DNA from: Sorex araneus
Taxonomy: Eukaryota > Chordata > Mammalia > Eulipotyphla > Soricidae
NCBI RefSeq assembly: GCF_027595985.1
Contig: NC_073311.1
Coordinates: 50,748,292-50,812,291, forward strand
DNA: 64,000 nt
Direction: 5' to 3'
Below, in pieces: positions 48,937 to 59,819 of this stretch (positions are counted from its first letter, which is position 1; every line of letters begins with the position of its first letter). The notes below the pieces were generated by a model, which saw only the letters and a list, made by a program, of their open reading frames with translations, was not told where the DNA came from and ran no database searches. The translations under genes were made by a program, and so were the position numbers.

Positions 48937-49104
48937 AAATCATGGCCCCAAATAACACTACGAGGGAAGAAGGGACAGTGTGCTGTGCTACCGAGTTTCC
49001 CTGAGGAGACCAAAGGCAGAATAGGGATAAATTTTATGAAGAAAAAGAAAGTAGAAGAAAACAGGATCTTGGAAGATGAGCCGAACAGGCTGACCAGAGA
49101 AGTG

Positions 49105-49106
<2 letters not shown>

Positions 49107-49156
<50 letters not shown>
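49107..49156 (+). repeat. (TG)n microsatellite upstream of CLEC1B
   Basis: About 25 TG units ending directly in the RUNX-like TGTGGT. A short (GA)n run is at 49543-49564. Confidence 0.95.
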
Positions 49157-49157
<1 letters not shown>

Positions 49158-49657
49158 TTTTATCTTTCCGTTTCCCTTTGTTCTCAGTAGCTTACATTCC
49201 CAACATTTTTCCTCAGCACCGTTGACTCTGGGAGGGCGGGAAAGTCCTGGCTCCAGGTGGTCTTATCTCCTCAGGATAAGAGACCCAGCAGTCCCCGCCC
49301 CTCAGGAAACTCTCTCTGGGAGGATACTGTGTTTTGGTGTTTTCAACCTTGGACCTGGGACAATTTCCCTCTCTGGGTCAGCATTCTGGAGAGTTCTGTG
49401 GGCTCCTGTGTGACAGCACTAAATATCCCCCGCCCCAATGCCTGCTTTGACATGAACAACTAGGAAATTTTTTCTTAAAAAAATAAAACAGTCAAAACAA
49501 CAACAAAAAAATTATGCTCCCACTGATATAACTCCACCTCCCCAGAGAGAGAGAGAGAGAGAGAGGAAAACACGGACTGGCAGCATCAGACTTGTTAAGG
49601 GAGGAAGATCCATTTAGCCAAGTCATTCTGTGAAGACACTTCCAGAAAAGAAACGCC
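49153..49657 (+). promoter_or_regulatory. CLEC1B 5' flank with GATA- and RUNX-like motifs
   Basis: Just after a (TG)n tract is TGTGGTTTTATCTTT (RUNX-like TGTGGT overlapping TTATCT, a reverse GATA site). At 49262-49280 is an inverted pair, CTTATCT and GATAAG. GGAA (ETS-like) cores lie closer to the start codon. CLEC1B is a platelet-lineage gene, so GATA1/RUNX1/ETS control is plausible, but the motifs are short and only inferred to act. The transcription start is not visible. Confidence 0.4.
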
Positions 49658-49724
49658 ATGCAGGATGAAGACGGATACATCACTTTGAACATTAAAAAAA
49701 ATCGAAAACCAGCTCTGGCTTCAG
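49658..49724 (+). CDS. CLEC1B: CLEC1B coding exon 1 (hemITAM)
   Basis: ATG in the context ACGCCATGC, then [20 protein letters not shown], nearly identical to human with one extra residue in the KKNRK stretch. Donor GTAAGA, phase 1. The acidic DEDGYITL is the signalling hemITAM. Confidence 0.96.
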
Positions 49725-52700
49725 GTAAGAATGTCCAGGACCAATAGTTCAAAAGTCAATGCCTCAATTCTAGCTTCTTCTTTTTCTTATTTCCCCCCTG
49801 CTTGTGACAATATCTGGTATCTAATATTTTTGTTTGTTTTTATTTTGGGGTCACTCCCAACAGTGCTTAGGATCACTCCTGGGAGATATGGGGTACCATA
49901 TGGGTTACTGGTGATTGGATTGGGTTGGCCTCACGCAAGGCAAGTGCTCTACCCACCGTATTATTGCCCTGACACTGGAGTCTAGTTTTATGTGACTATT
50001 TTTACAGCACTTGAATAGCATCTATGTAGACTCAGCATGACTTGTTTAGAACATAAAGAACAAGAGGAGCATCAAGAAACACTGACATTAAGACTCATAG
50101 TTTCATGCTGGAGTAAAGAGAAAACTAAGATGGTTAAGGTTCGAGAGAATGTTTGGAATCTTTTTTAAGTGTCTGCAGGGGCTGGAGCAATAGCACAGTG
50201 GGTAGGGCGTTTGCCTTGCACTCGGCCGACCCAGGTTCGATTCCCAGCATCCCATATGGTCCCCGGAGCACTGCCAAGAGTAACCCCTGTGCATCGCCGG
50301 GTGTGACCCAAACCCCCCCCCACCAAAAAAATAAAAGTGTCTGCAGGTGAGATTCTTCAGCTATGGCTGATGAAAGCAGTTATCAATAGAGAGACATCAC
50401 AAAATGAAACAGTGACAAATACTCCAAACCTTAACCCAGATTACATTTTGACTTAGAGAAAAGTCTGCTGGGAATGGGGTGGAATTGTGGCATAGAGATA
50501 GATTGTATTGACTGTGGGTGAACTCCAAGGCAACGCAGTCAAGATTTGCTGGGGAAACTATTTATGTAACTTGGGACATCTCAAGAGGGTTGTAACTGCA
50601 CTGAGGCTGCCCCACGGCCATGCCTCCACTGCCTGCTCCTGACATTTGTGTTGTATGTCTACAGCGGACCCTGCTTCTTCTGCTTCATTATGGCGTGTGA
50701 TGGCGTTGATTCTGCTGTTCTTGTGCTTGGGGCTGGTTGTTGGGATGGTGGCTCTGGGGATTATGAGTAAGTATTAAATTACTGCTGAAGGTTTTGCTCA
50801 GAGCATGGCATTACCTAAGGGTCCTGGTGTCTTCGCTGAAGATTTGTGGCCACTGCTTGACTTTTTGCCTCTAATTCAAACAGCCTAGACCAAGCTTCCA
50901 AGATATTCTCAGTAAAGGACAACTTTGGTCATTTCTTCCCCTCTTAGATTTTGAAGGAAGAGGTACCCCCTAGTTTTGCTTCGGGACCCAAAGTCACTCC
51001 TTGTGGTACTCCACTGTGACTTTCTTTACAACACTTGTATAACATCTATATAGACTCAGCATGACTTATTTAGAATATAAAGAATAAAAAGGGCAGAAGG
51101 GAACATCGACATTAAGGCTAATAAAGTTTCATGCTGGAATATTGAACTGATGGTTCATTGTCTGGGCTGGTAGTGGTGGCTGTCACCAGTGCCACTCCTG
51201 GTGGTGCTGATGCTGGTGGCGATGCAATGCCTCACACATGCCAAGAAGATGCTCCACTCCCTTGAGTTATCTCCCCACATCTTAATTTGGGGGCTTTTAT
51301 GTTTGGTTGGTTTTTTTTTAAATCTGTTTTAGGGGGCCATACCCAGCAATGCTCATGGATCACTCCTGACTTTCCACTCAGTAATTTCCATGCAGAAATT
51401 ACTCCTGGTGGTGCTCAGGGGACCATGTAATATGTCAGGGATTGAGCCCAGGTCGGCTGCATACAAGTTGAATGCTTTACCCACTGTACTCTCACTCCAT
51501 CCCCACCATTAGATTTTTTTTTTAAGTACAGAAAACCTTATTGTCTGTGACAAGTAATGGAAACAGGGAGAGACAACAAATAAAGGTTGTTAAAAAATAT
51601 TTTACCAGGATTAAAATGGATCTATATGATTTTCCTTTATATAATCTGCATATTTTCAAAAATTTTTTTCTTATCCTGAGTATCTTAAATCCAGTCAATA
51701 TAAAATTTGTTTGATATCACAAATATGTCCTTTTAGAGGTTTTGTTCATTGTTTTCCCTCTTCTAAAGATGTTCTTTGCCAATTTGTTTAATGTTTAACT
51801 TCACAAAGAGACTTCATATCCCTCTTACCTTATAAATAATTTTTCTTCCGATAAACCTGAAATGCCTCCAACCTCCCATTAGCATCTGTGGCAGTGTTGC
51901 TTGCTTATATAGTTGCTTCATTTTTCATAAATATTTTAGAATCCTTCATTGACCATCATCTTTTTTCTTACTTAAACATGGCAGTAGGAATATATGAGAC
52001 ATAAAATAATAAAAGAAGCCAATCTCCTCTGTGAAATTTATTTAGAATACATTATTCAAGGGGGCCTAGAGGGATAGCACAGCGGGTAGGGCGTTCCCTT
52101 GCACGCAGCTGACCTGGGTTCGATTCCTTCGCCCCTCTCGGAGAGCCCGGCAAGCTACCGAGAGTATTTCACCTGTACTTGCATGTCAGAGCCTGGCAAA
52201 CTACCCGTGATGTAACCGATATGCCAAAAACAGTAACAAGGTGATTCCCTAATTAAAAATAAATAAATTAAAAAAAAATAAATAAATATGGGGAAAATTC
52301 AGGATATTTTAATATAGCTTGATTTATATTACTGTAGAGTGAATAAAATTCAATGATTTCAAAGTGTCATTTAAAAGGAAATCCCAGTAGAATATCAATA
52401 AAATTATGTAAAATGAGGATATTAACAGTCATATATTTCTAATGCCTTGACATGCTTTCCACATTTAGAAAGGGCTTAATAAATTCAGACTAAAATATGT
52501 CTTTAAAGGGAAATGCACATATATATGTATCCATATTATATCTCTAGTAATGTATATATTTGTTTTATTTTGATACCTAGAGAAAATATTTCATGCCAAG
52601 TTTTATGGCTACAGTTTTTTTTATTAAACATTAAATCATAATTTCCTATAAAAAAAAACAGTAACAAATCTGACCATGGAGAGATTACTGGTGCCCGCTC

Positions 52701-54086
52701 AAGCAAATCGATGAGCAATGGGATGACAGTGATATAGTGTGATTATTCAAGGGAACATAGTCACCGCCAAGACACTCAAGACACACTATTTTATATTGGA
52801 ATATTTTCGTTCGTGATTGTTGTTTCAAGTAGCTCAATTATTCTTCTACATAACTCCAAGTTTTCAGTTTTCCTTAGTTATTAATTTGCTTTTTATGATC
52901 GCTCTACTCTGATCCCTTTCCCACATCTCTCAGGCTAGTCAGCACATGAATAGTCTTAGTAAAATTAAAGCTCGTTAGAAGAACTTTGCATCACTCTTAT
53001 AATTCTAACAATGAATTCTTATCCAACTTTGACTCTAGCTGTCACACAACAAAAGTATCTACAAACTGAAAATGAGAATCTCTCAGGAACCCTGTATCAA
53101 CTAGCAAAGAAGGTCTGCCAAGATTTAATAAATCAATTAGATCCAAAGGGCATTTCAAGTAAGTATGGTTTGGTAACCTTTTCTCTCAATCTCTAGAGTC
53201 GTTTGGTGATGATCACCGAGCCCTGATGTACAGAACCCTGAGATCTGTAGGAAATACTGGCTGGACAGGGAAACATAAGTCTGATTTAGAATGAAGGGGT
53301 TTCTGTGTTTGGTTCTTTCTTAAGGCCATAAATGCAGTCCCTGTGAGAAAAACTGGAGATATTATGAAGATAGTTGCTATGGGTTCTTCAAGCGCAACGT
53401 GACCTGGGAAGAGGGTAAGCAGTACTGTGCTGACTTGAATGCCACTCTCCTGAAGATCACCTCCCAGAATGCTCTGGTAAGATAGTTCCATGCATGCTAG
53501 GCACTATTTTTTTTTTTTTTTTTTTGCTTTTTGGGTCACACCCAGCGATGCTTAGGGATTACTACTGGCTTTGCACCCAGGAGTTGCTTAGAGGACCATA
53601 TAGGATGTCGGGGATTGAACCCGGGTGGACAGAGTGCAAGGCAACCCACTGTACTATCACTGTACAACCCACTGTACTATCACTGTACAACCCACTGTAC
53701 TATCACTGTACAACCCACTGTACTATCGCTGTACAACCCACTGTACTATCACTCCAGCCCCGCCAGGCATATTTTAAGGCAAGATATTTAATGCCTAAAT
53801 TTCTAATAATTTCTAATAATTTTTATTTACATTTTATATAAGTTACAATTTACAAATAAAATTACAAATTTACAAATAAGTTTACAAATTTGTAAATATA
53901 TAAATTTTACAAATAAATTATAAAGTTATAAATTATAGAGTTACATTTACAAATAAAGTTATAAATTTACAAATAAATAATAAGTTAAAACATAAATTAA
54001 CATTAGTAATAAGGGCAAATATAAATTGAAATACAAAATCCAAGGGGGTCACGGGTATATTTATACCTTCTCATCACCACCACCAT

Positions 54087-54127
<41 letters not shown>

Positions 54128-57100
54128 ACCACTGGGCGTAGCACTGGGTCCTCAGAGCAACTGAGCCTGACCCTGGGTATTGAACCATCCTGCTTACTTG
54201 GCCAAGTATTTCTGGAAGTGGTCTCTGCACCCCATGAACACTTCTTGGGAGGTCCCTCAAAAAAAAAAGAGTTTGGACAACATACAAACAGATTTGAAAG
54301 TTGTACAATGCTCAAGTCAGTCATATACTACAGAATTGCTAACGTTGATCAGCAACATTGACTTACACCTTCTTAAGAGCTGAAGTTCAAAGTTGTGGGC
54401 CAGAGATGAGATCAACCCAATGGCATTCATAACATGGAGTGTTCTATTTGCTCTTACTTCTGAGACATCTCATTAACTCTTCTTGTAAGTTCATCTTCAT
54501 AGAGAAAATATTTTGAAATATAAATTTTCTTTCTAATTAGGCAAATGCAAGAAGGCCCTAAAATCACAATTCCAGTAAAAGAGATTCACTGAAGGCATAG
54601 AAATATGACTTGAATAATTACTCCAGGAGGCCAGGCTACAGATTTGCAATTTGAAGATTAAATAATATAATTGGGGGAAAAGAAAACTTGAATTTTGGGC
54701 AGAAAATACTTTCAATAATGATGTATATACTGTGGGTATGTTTTATTTGATTTTGGGAGGGGCCTCTCAAACAATCTCCTATCGAGAAACGTTTCAGCAT
54801 TCTTTCCCAACGGGGCCAGTGGTTCAAAGTGGGACGGGCAGACACAGGGCAGCTTAGGCCCTGAAGTACCAGGGATTTCATGGACCACGTCCGTGGTGCT
54901 CCAGAATCTCTAGGCTACAGGCAGTGGTGCCTAAAAGACCATGTGCTTCTGGAAATGCACTTTAACAGCTGCATTACCTCCCAAGAGCTGTGGATGTAGT
55001 TAAAGAAAGAGCAACAATTATCAGAATGTGTAACCTGTGGCCCAGACTTGAATAAGCAATGAAGAGTGACTTCCACACAACATCTGCAATCTGCCAGAAA
55101 ATGTGGACCATTCATTCTGTGTTCTGCATGTACAGTCAAGAAGCTCATATTATTTTTATTCATAAAAGGCATCCATTTTTATAAAAATCGTGAGATGCAT
55201 AAATAATTGATTTTCTTTAAATCTTGTTATCCACAAATTGATGGATTGGCTGATTGATTTATTCACTGATGCAATAATTGTGTACTGGAATTGTTTTGGA
55301 ATTCAAATCTACGTAATTAGTAAAGCAGACATTGGAAAACTTGCTTTATAATGCTTATATTCTAGTTTGAGTTATAGGCAATTAAGCAAAGTAAGTTGAA
55401 ACATGTAATCAGAATAAAAGTAGATGCATGCTTTGTTTTGGAAAAAATAGCATAAAATTGTCTCCTACCCAGTTAATATATATCTATATGCTCAATTTTG
55501 TAGTTAGGTTAAGCAACGAACTTAAGTTTAGGGTAAAGTAGGGAACATTGTTTCTTCAGCAATGTATTTCTGTTTAGATCTTCCTTCACTACTTGTTTAT
55601 CATTTTTCTAATTTAAGAGTCATATTTATTACTCTATTGGGGACAGTGATCTTCAAATGCTAGAAAATAAGTGTTTAGAAAGGTTAAAATATTATACACT
55701 TTGTACACAATTTTTTCTTTGTTCAACCTTACTTTAATTCAAATTAGCCAGCTATAATTAATACTGACATATATTGTAACTTTCAAAATTCAGGTTCTTA
55801 TCAGTGAAGGACCCCCCTTTTGTCATGATAGGAAATATGACAACTTTTTAACCATTATTTTTATCTGTGTTTGCACAGAAATATCTCAAAGGCAGAACCA
55901 GCCTTATTCGTTGGGTTGGATTGTCCCGTCCAAATTCTCATGAAGCCTGGACATGGGAAGATGGTTCCGTTGCCTCTCAACTCATGTAAGTCACTGAACA
56001 CTCAGGATGCAAAACACCTTCTATTCCTGAGATTTCCTGTCTTCTGGAGTGCAAAGAACTCAAATGCTGGGGGGTGGCGCTGTACCCTGCAATCATGCAA
56101 GCAGCAGCTGAGTTACTATGCCCTTATCCTAACAAGAGGACACTAGTAATAAGACCATTCTACTTTCTCAGTTTTCTGATTACTCTGCCCGACACCTAAG
56201 TCATAATTCACCTCTATTTCCATTATTTCCCTTGTTCATTTATACTCTCCACTTTACAACGGGAATATTTAATGTGTGCACACAAGTGCGTCTGTGTTTA
56301 GTTTGACCAGAGTCTCTTTATATATTAGAAAAAATCCTCCCCCTCATTATTTTATGGTTACACTTTGTTTATTTGAGGACCCTTTTGACTTTTCAAAATT
56401 ATTTTTCCTTTTTGCCTGTCCCAGGAGTCCCAAGCATTAGGCACATCAACATCATTCACATGCTGGTTCTCATGTTCTTGTCATGAGACTTCCTTCTCCT
56501 ACAGATAATCTAGACAAAGCATAATCATGGCATTATGAATTAAAGAGTGAGAAGTTCAATCGCCAAAAAAAAGTTCCTTTGCTCATCTTGTGAATAAAAA
56601 CTCTACCATCTCTCCAATTAAGATGTAAACTTATAACCACAACTTGTACAACTTGCTCATTACTTAAAATGTTCATCTACTTATTCATTGTATGTTACTA
56701 AGTATTTACTCTGCATAGAAGCCAAGTGTACTGCAAGTTAAGCTTATTCACAGACCATGAGCTTCTCTCCTATCATGCACTTCCCTGTTCAGCCATATTA
56801 CAGTCAAACCATTTCCTCTATTCTATTTGTTTTAAAATATTATTAAAGACCCATGATTGATGGGGATGGAGCAATAGTACAGAAAGTAGGGCATTTGCCT
56901 TTCACGCAGCTGACCTGGATTCAATCCCCAGAACTCCAAATGGCCCTCCAAGCCTGCCAGATATGATCCCTGCACGCAGAGCCAGGAGTAAGCCCTGAGC
57001 ACTGCCAAATGTGGCCCCAAACAAACAAACAAACAAACAAAACAAAACAAAACAAGAGAGCCATGATTTCAAGTTACTGATAGTTGTGTTTCATGCATAC

Positions 57101-59246
57101 AATATTCCAGCACCAATCCTACCACCAGTGTCCTTTTCTCCTCACCAGTGTACCCAGCTTCCTTCCCACTTCACTTCACCCCGCAACTTGCTACTTTGGC
57201 AGGAACGTTTTTTAAGTTTGGTTGTTGTAGTTTGGACCTAATGTTTTTAGTGCTATTGACTCGGTGGTTTGGATGTATAACAACACCTCTCCTCTGCACT
57301 ACCATCACACCTGAGGTGCTTGACCCTCCCCTTCCCCTGTCTCTTCCTGTTTGCCTCTTATTGCCTCCCTGCCCCCAGGATTTCTTTCCTTCTCCACCCT
57401 ATTCTCAGGGTAATCGAGGCCTCCCTCTTTACTGCATTGCATACTCTGGTCTGGTTAGTCCGTATACCACTGACAAGTGAGATCCCCTGTGTTCTTTCCT
57501 TCTTCTGGCTTGCTTCACTTAACATGCTATCTCTGTGCTTTCAGCAAGTCAGACTTGCTTTCTTTGGGCCTTCTAGACTTGGTGTTTCCTTCCAGAATGC
57601 TTTCCAAAACTCCTTGATGGGCTCCCTCTTGTGGCCCAATTCTGTTTCAACATCCCGGTGTCAATGAGACCAATGAGTCCAAGTACCTCAGTGAAATGAG
57701 CCCCTCTAGCCCCAAGTTCATCATATAAAAACTGCTTTGTTTCTTCATAAATTGTACCACCCTAACATTTTTGTCTACTTTTTGGCTCTTACCAAGAGCC
57801 CTAATTATAAACTTAATTTCCTGATAGAGCTGATATAGTCATAGCCACCCTATTATTAGTCAGAAAATAGCTTTAGTACTGTCACTGTCACTGTCACTGT
57901 CATCCCATTTCTCATCAACAATTTGCTCGAGTGGGCACCAGTAACGTCTCCATTATGAGACGTTGTTACTGCTTTTGGCATATTGAATATGCCACAGGTA
58001 GCTTGCCAGGCTCTCCGAGAGGGGCAAAGGAATCGAACCCAGGTCGGCGGCATGCAAGGCAAACACCCTAGTCGCTAGGCTATGGCGCCAGCCCATAACT
58101 TTAATACACAGTTGGTATTCAAAGGTAGCTGAAATTTAAATTAGCAAATATTTTATCTTTGTACATGTGCTATATTTTATCTATGACTATAGACAAAATA
58201 TAATCACAGGGCCAGAGAGATTGTACAGTGGTTCAGGCACTTGCCTTTCATGAGGCCATCCCTGGTTTGATTTCTGGCACCACATATGGTCCCTAATGTA
58301 TTGTCAGGAATAATCCCTAAGCTAGAAGTAAGTCCTAAGTACCACCAATGTGGCCAAAAAAAGCTCTTTAAAAGTAAATTACTTGAGACTAGACAGATAA
58401 TAAGAAAGTAGGGAGCATGCCTTGCATGCATCTGACCTTGGTTTGATCCCCAACACACCCCAAGACTGTCAAGGAGAGATTCCCGAGTGCAGAGCCAGGA
58501 ATAAACCTTAAGCACCACTAGATAGGATATAAAAATGATAGAAAAGAAAAAGAAATGAATGGGAAGGGGAAAGGGTAGGAAAGGTGGAAGAAAATAGGGA
58601 AGAAGAAAGAAATTACGATACAATGTGCCATATTATCTTTTCTACCCTATAATACAAATCCCCAATTCAAAACATTTGAATCAACTTCTTTTTATTGAGA
58701 TCATTCTCTTACTGTGAAGCTACTCACCCTTAGAGATCCCCAGTCTCTTCTCTTTTTCTTTCAGAAGCCTACCCTTCCTTAAAGACAAAACAAAAGTACA
58801 TTCTTCTATGAGAAGTCGAAAAAGTATTTCCCATCATTTTAGATTTTTTTATTTCCTCCTCAAGACTCTTATTATAACTATTATTCACTGACTGCTTCAT
58901 CATATGCTATATTAAGTTTCAATTGAGCTATCCAAGTGTATATACTTAATATACCTAAGCTGACTGAAAATTTCTCAATTGGCTATTAATTTTTTACTTC
59001 TTTTCCCTCTGTTTTTGCTTCCATTCTGCAGCAAAATGCTATTCATTGATTGTTGGTTACTTAACTTTCAAAGGAACTCATTTTGTGTTTTTTATTCACA
59101 GATTTGAGCTTTCTGGAAATGCAAGAGAAAATATGAATTGTGCCTATTTTCATAGTGGAAAAATTCACCCTGCCTTATGTATGAACAAACAATATTTTAT
59201 GTGTGAGAGGAAGGCTGGCATGGCAAAGTTGAATGAACTACTTTAA
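49658..59246 (+). CDS. CLEC1B: CLEC1B (CLEC-2), podoplanin receptor of platelets (six coding exons)
   Basis: Type II receptor of platelets, megakaryocytes and some myeloid cells. In human and mouse it binds podoplanin (and the snake protein rhodocytin) and signals through Syk by a single YxxL hemITAM (established knowledge). Joined exons are 49658-49724, 50665-50766, 53039-53158, 53325-53476, 55879-55985 and 59102-59246, giving 693 nt and 230 residues against 229 in human. Seen: hem[12 protein letters not shown] at 3-10; membrane segment about 34-56; stalk 57-97 with Cys83 and sequon NLS at 70; lectin-like domain with Cys 100, 103, 114, 131, 196, 209 and 217; sequons NVT at 121 and NAT at 135; WVGL at 159 and WED in exon 5. 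Human Arg107, Arg152 and Arg157 correspond to Arg108, Arg153 and Arg158; human Arg118 corresponds to Lys119. All junctions are in phase with no breaks. Confidence 0.96.
49820..49977 (-). repeat. SINE-A, old (CLEC1B intron 1)
   Basis: Diverged minus copy. Confidence 0.6.
50176..50333 (+). repeat. SINE-A, young (CLEC1B intron 1)
   Basis: Little diverged, flanked by AAGTGTCTGCAG. Confidence 0.9.
50665..50766 (+). CDS. CLEC1B: CLEC1B coding exon 2 (transmembrane)
   Basis: A 102-nt exon: 2 + 33 codons + 1. Acceptor TCTACAG, donor GTAAGT. It encodes [20 protein letters not shown] and onward, matching the human membrane segment. Confidence 0.96.
51150..51507 (-). repeat. Two old SINE-A copies (CLEC1B intron 2)
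   Basis: A weak copy at about 51150-51290 and a clearer one at 51325-51507. Confidence 0.6.
52064..52735 (+). repeat. SINE-B split by an insertion (CLEC1B intron 2)
   Basis: Head and body at 52064-52240, the rest at 52655-52735. The SINE is flanked by ATTATTCAAGGG on both sides. The insertion is described separately. Confidence 0.85.
52241..52648 (+). mobile_element. Unidentified insert within SINE-B
   Basis: About 410 bp of AT-rich sequence bounded by the direct repeat AAAAACAGTAACAA, one copy on each side. It ends in an A run. This suits a retroposed RNA, but the source is not recognised. Confidence 0.6.
53039..53158 (+). CDS. CLEC1B: CLEC1B coding exon 3 (stalk)
   Basis: A 120-nt exon: 2 + 39 codons + 1. 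Acceptor GACTCTAG, donor GTAAGT. It encodes [20 protein letters not shown] with a following Cys83, collinear with the human stalk. The sequon NLS at 70 is a possible glycosylation site. Confidence 0.95.
53325..53476 (+). CDS. CLEC1B: CLEC1B coding exon 4 (lectin-like domain, first part)
   Basis: A 152-nt exon: 2 + 50 codons. Acceptor TTTCTTAAG, donor GTAAGA. It encodes [20 protein letters not shown], then [14 protein letters not shown] and LNATLLK. Arg108 and Lys119 lie at positions equivalent to human ligand-contact Arg107 and Arg118. A SINE begins only about 30 nt beyond the donor. Confidence 0.96.
53504..53762 (-). repeat. SINE-A with amplified A-box segment (CLEC1B intron 4)
   Basis: Poly(T) start 28 nt after the exon 4 donor. 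At 53645-53755 the tRNA-like head contains five copies of a 23-bp unit (CCCACTGTACTATCACTGTA plus CAA). Confidence 0.85.
53800..54125 (+). repeat. AT-rich tandem tract and (CA)n
   Basis: 53820-54000 is built of irregular ACAAATAAATTTA-like units. (CA)n at 54090-54125. Confidence 0.8.
54126..55878 (+). other. CLEC1B intron 4, second half
   Basis: Mostly unique AT-rich sequence. Nothing recognised. Confidence 0.6.
55879..55985 (+). CDS. CLEC1B: CLEC1B coding exon 5 (lectin-like domain, middle)
   Basis: A 107-nt exon: 35 codons + 2. Acceptor TTTGCACAG, donor GTAAGT. It encodes [20 protein letters not shown] and [13 protein letters not shown]. Arg153 and Arg158 match human ligand-contact residues Arg152 and Arg157. 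Confidence 0.96.
56862..57050 (+). repeat. SINE-A (CLEC1B intron 5)
   Basis: Moderately diverged, tail (CAAA)n, flanked by CCATGATT. Confidence 0.75.
57085..57560 (-). mobile_element. L1 3' UTR, antisense (CLEC1B intron 5)
   Basis: Shares the opening CCAGCACCAATCC with 31255 and runs through CT-rich sequence to GCTTGCTTCACTTAACATGC, the antisense of the L1 module. Opposite to the gene. Confidence 0.65.
57875..58095 (-). repeat. SINE-B (CLEC1B intron 5)
   Basis: Tail (CTGTCA)n, body and head present. A short deletion removes one of the duplicated blocks. Confidence 0.8.
58207..58560 (+). repeat. Two tandem old SINE-A copies (CLEC1B intron 5)
   Basis: Copies at about 58207-58365 and 58386-58545, both plus and diverged, followed by purine-rich sequence. 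Confidence 0.65.
59102..59246 (+). CDS. CLEC1B: CLEC1B coding exon 6 (lectin-like domain, C-terminus)
   Basis: A 145-nt coding part: 1 base, 47 codons and TAA. Acceptor TTTATTCACAG. It encodes [16 protein letters not shown] and [15 protein letters not shown], matching the human C-terminus. Confidence 0.96.
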
Positions 59247-59291
59247 TATGAAAAGGAAACCTTGATGTTATAGATAAGTGCTAGACTGTGC

Positions 59292-59297
59292 AATAAA
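59292..59297 (+). other. CLEC1B: CLEC1B polyadenylation signal
   Basis: A canonical AATAAA lies 46 nt after the CLEC1B stop codon, the only close candidate. It would give a very short 3' UTR of about 65-75 nt. Confidence 0.7.
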
Positions 59298-59434
59298 AGT
59301 TCTGGATTAAGGAACAACGTAGCCATGAAATTCCTTACTTCTCTCTATTCCCTTTGAAGTCTTCTTTACATTATCGTTCCTACAAATGCAATTCAAGACC
59401 CTTCTTTACCTATCATTTACTTATTTCTTTATGG

Positions 59435-59595
59435 AGACGATCGACACTGAGCAGTGCAAGGAGCTACTCCTAGCTCTGTGCTCAGTAGTCAGAATTGGCA
59501 GTGCTTGGTGAACCATGCAGTGCCAGGGATGGACCCAGGGTCAGCTGCATTCGAGGCAAGAGCCTAAATCCCTGTGCTATGTCTCTGATTCCTAT
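59435..59595 (-). repeat. SINE-A, old (CLEC1B 3' flank)
   Basis: Diverged minus copy. Confidence 0.55.
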
Positions 59596-59819
59596 TTTCC
59601 CGTTTATTCTCAGAGATGACTTAATTTCTTTTTATATATCCAGAAAAAAATCTCCATATTATAATTTCCTTTCAAATTACTCTGTTTCCATTTTTTTTTT
59701 TTTGCCTAACCTTCAAATCCCAATTCTAGCAATGTAATATAATCCACTGTATTTTCAGGCATGAGCAAATGCATTTTAAAAGGAAGCATGGAAGATTAAG
59801 TTTAAATTGACTTATACAG

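Noticed and set aside
53645-53755. CRISPR-like direct repeats
   Set aside because: The 23-bp units are contiguous with no spacers, lie inside a SINE, and the genome is mammalian.
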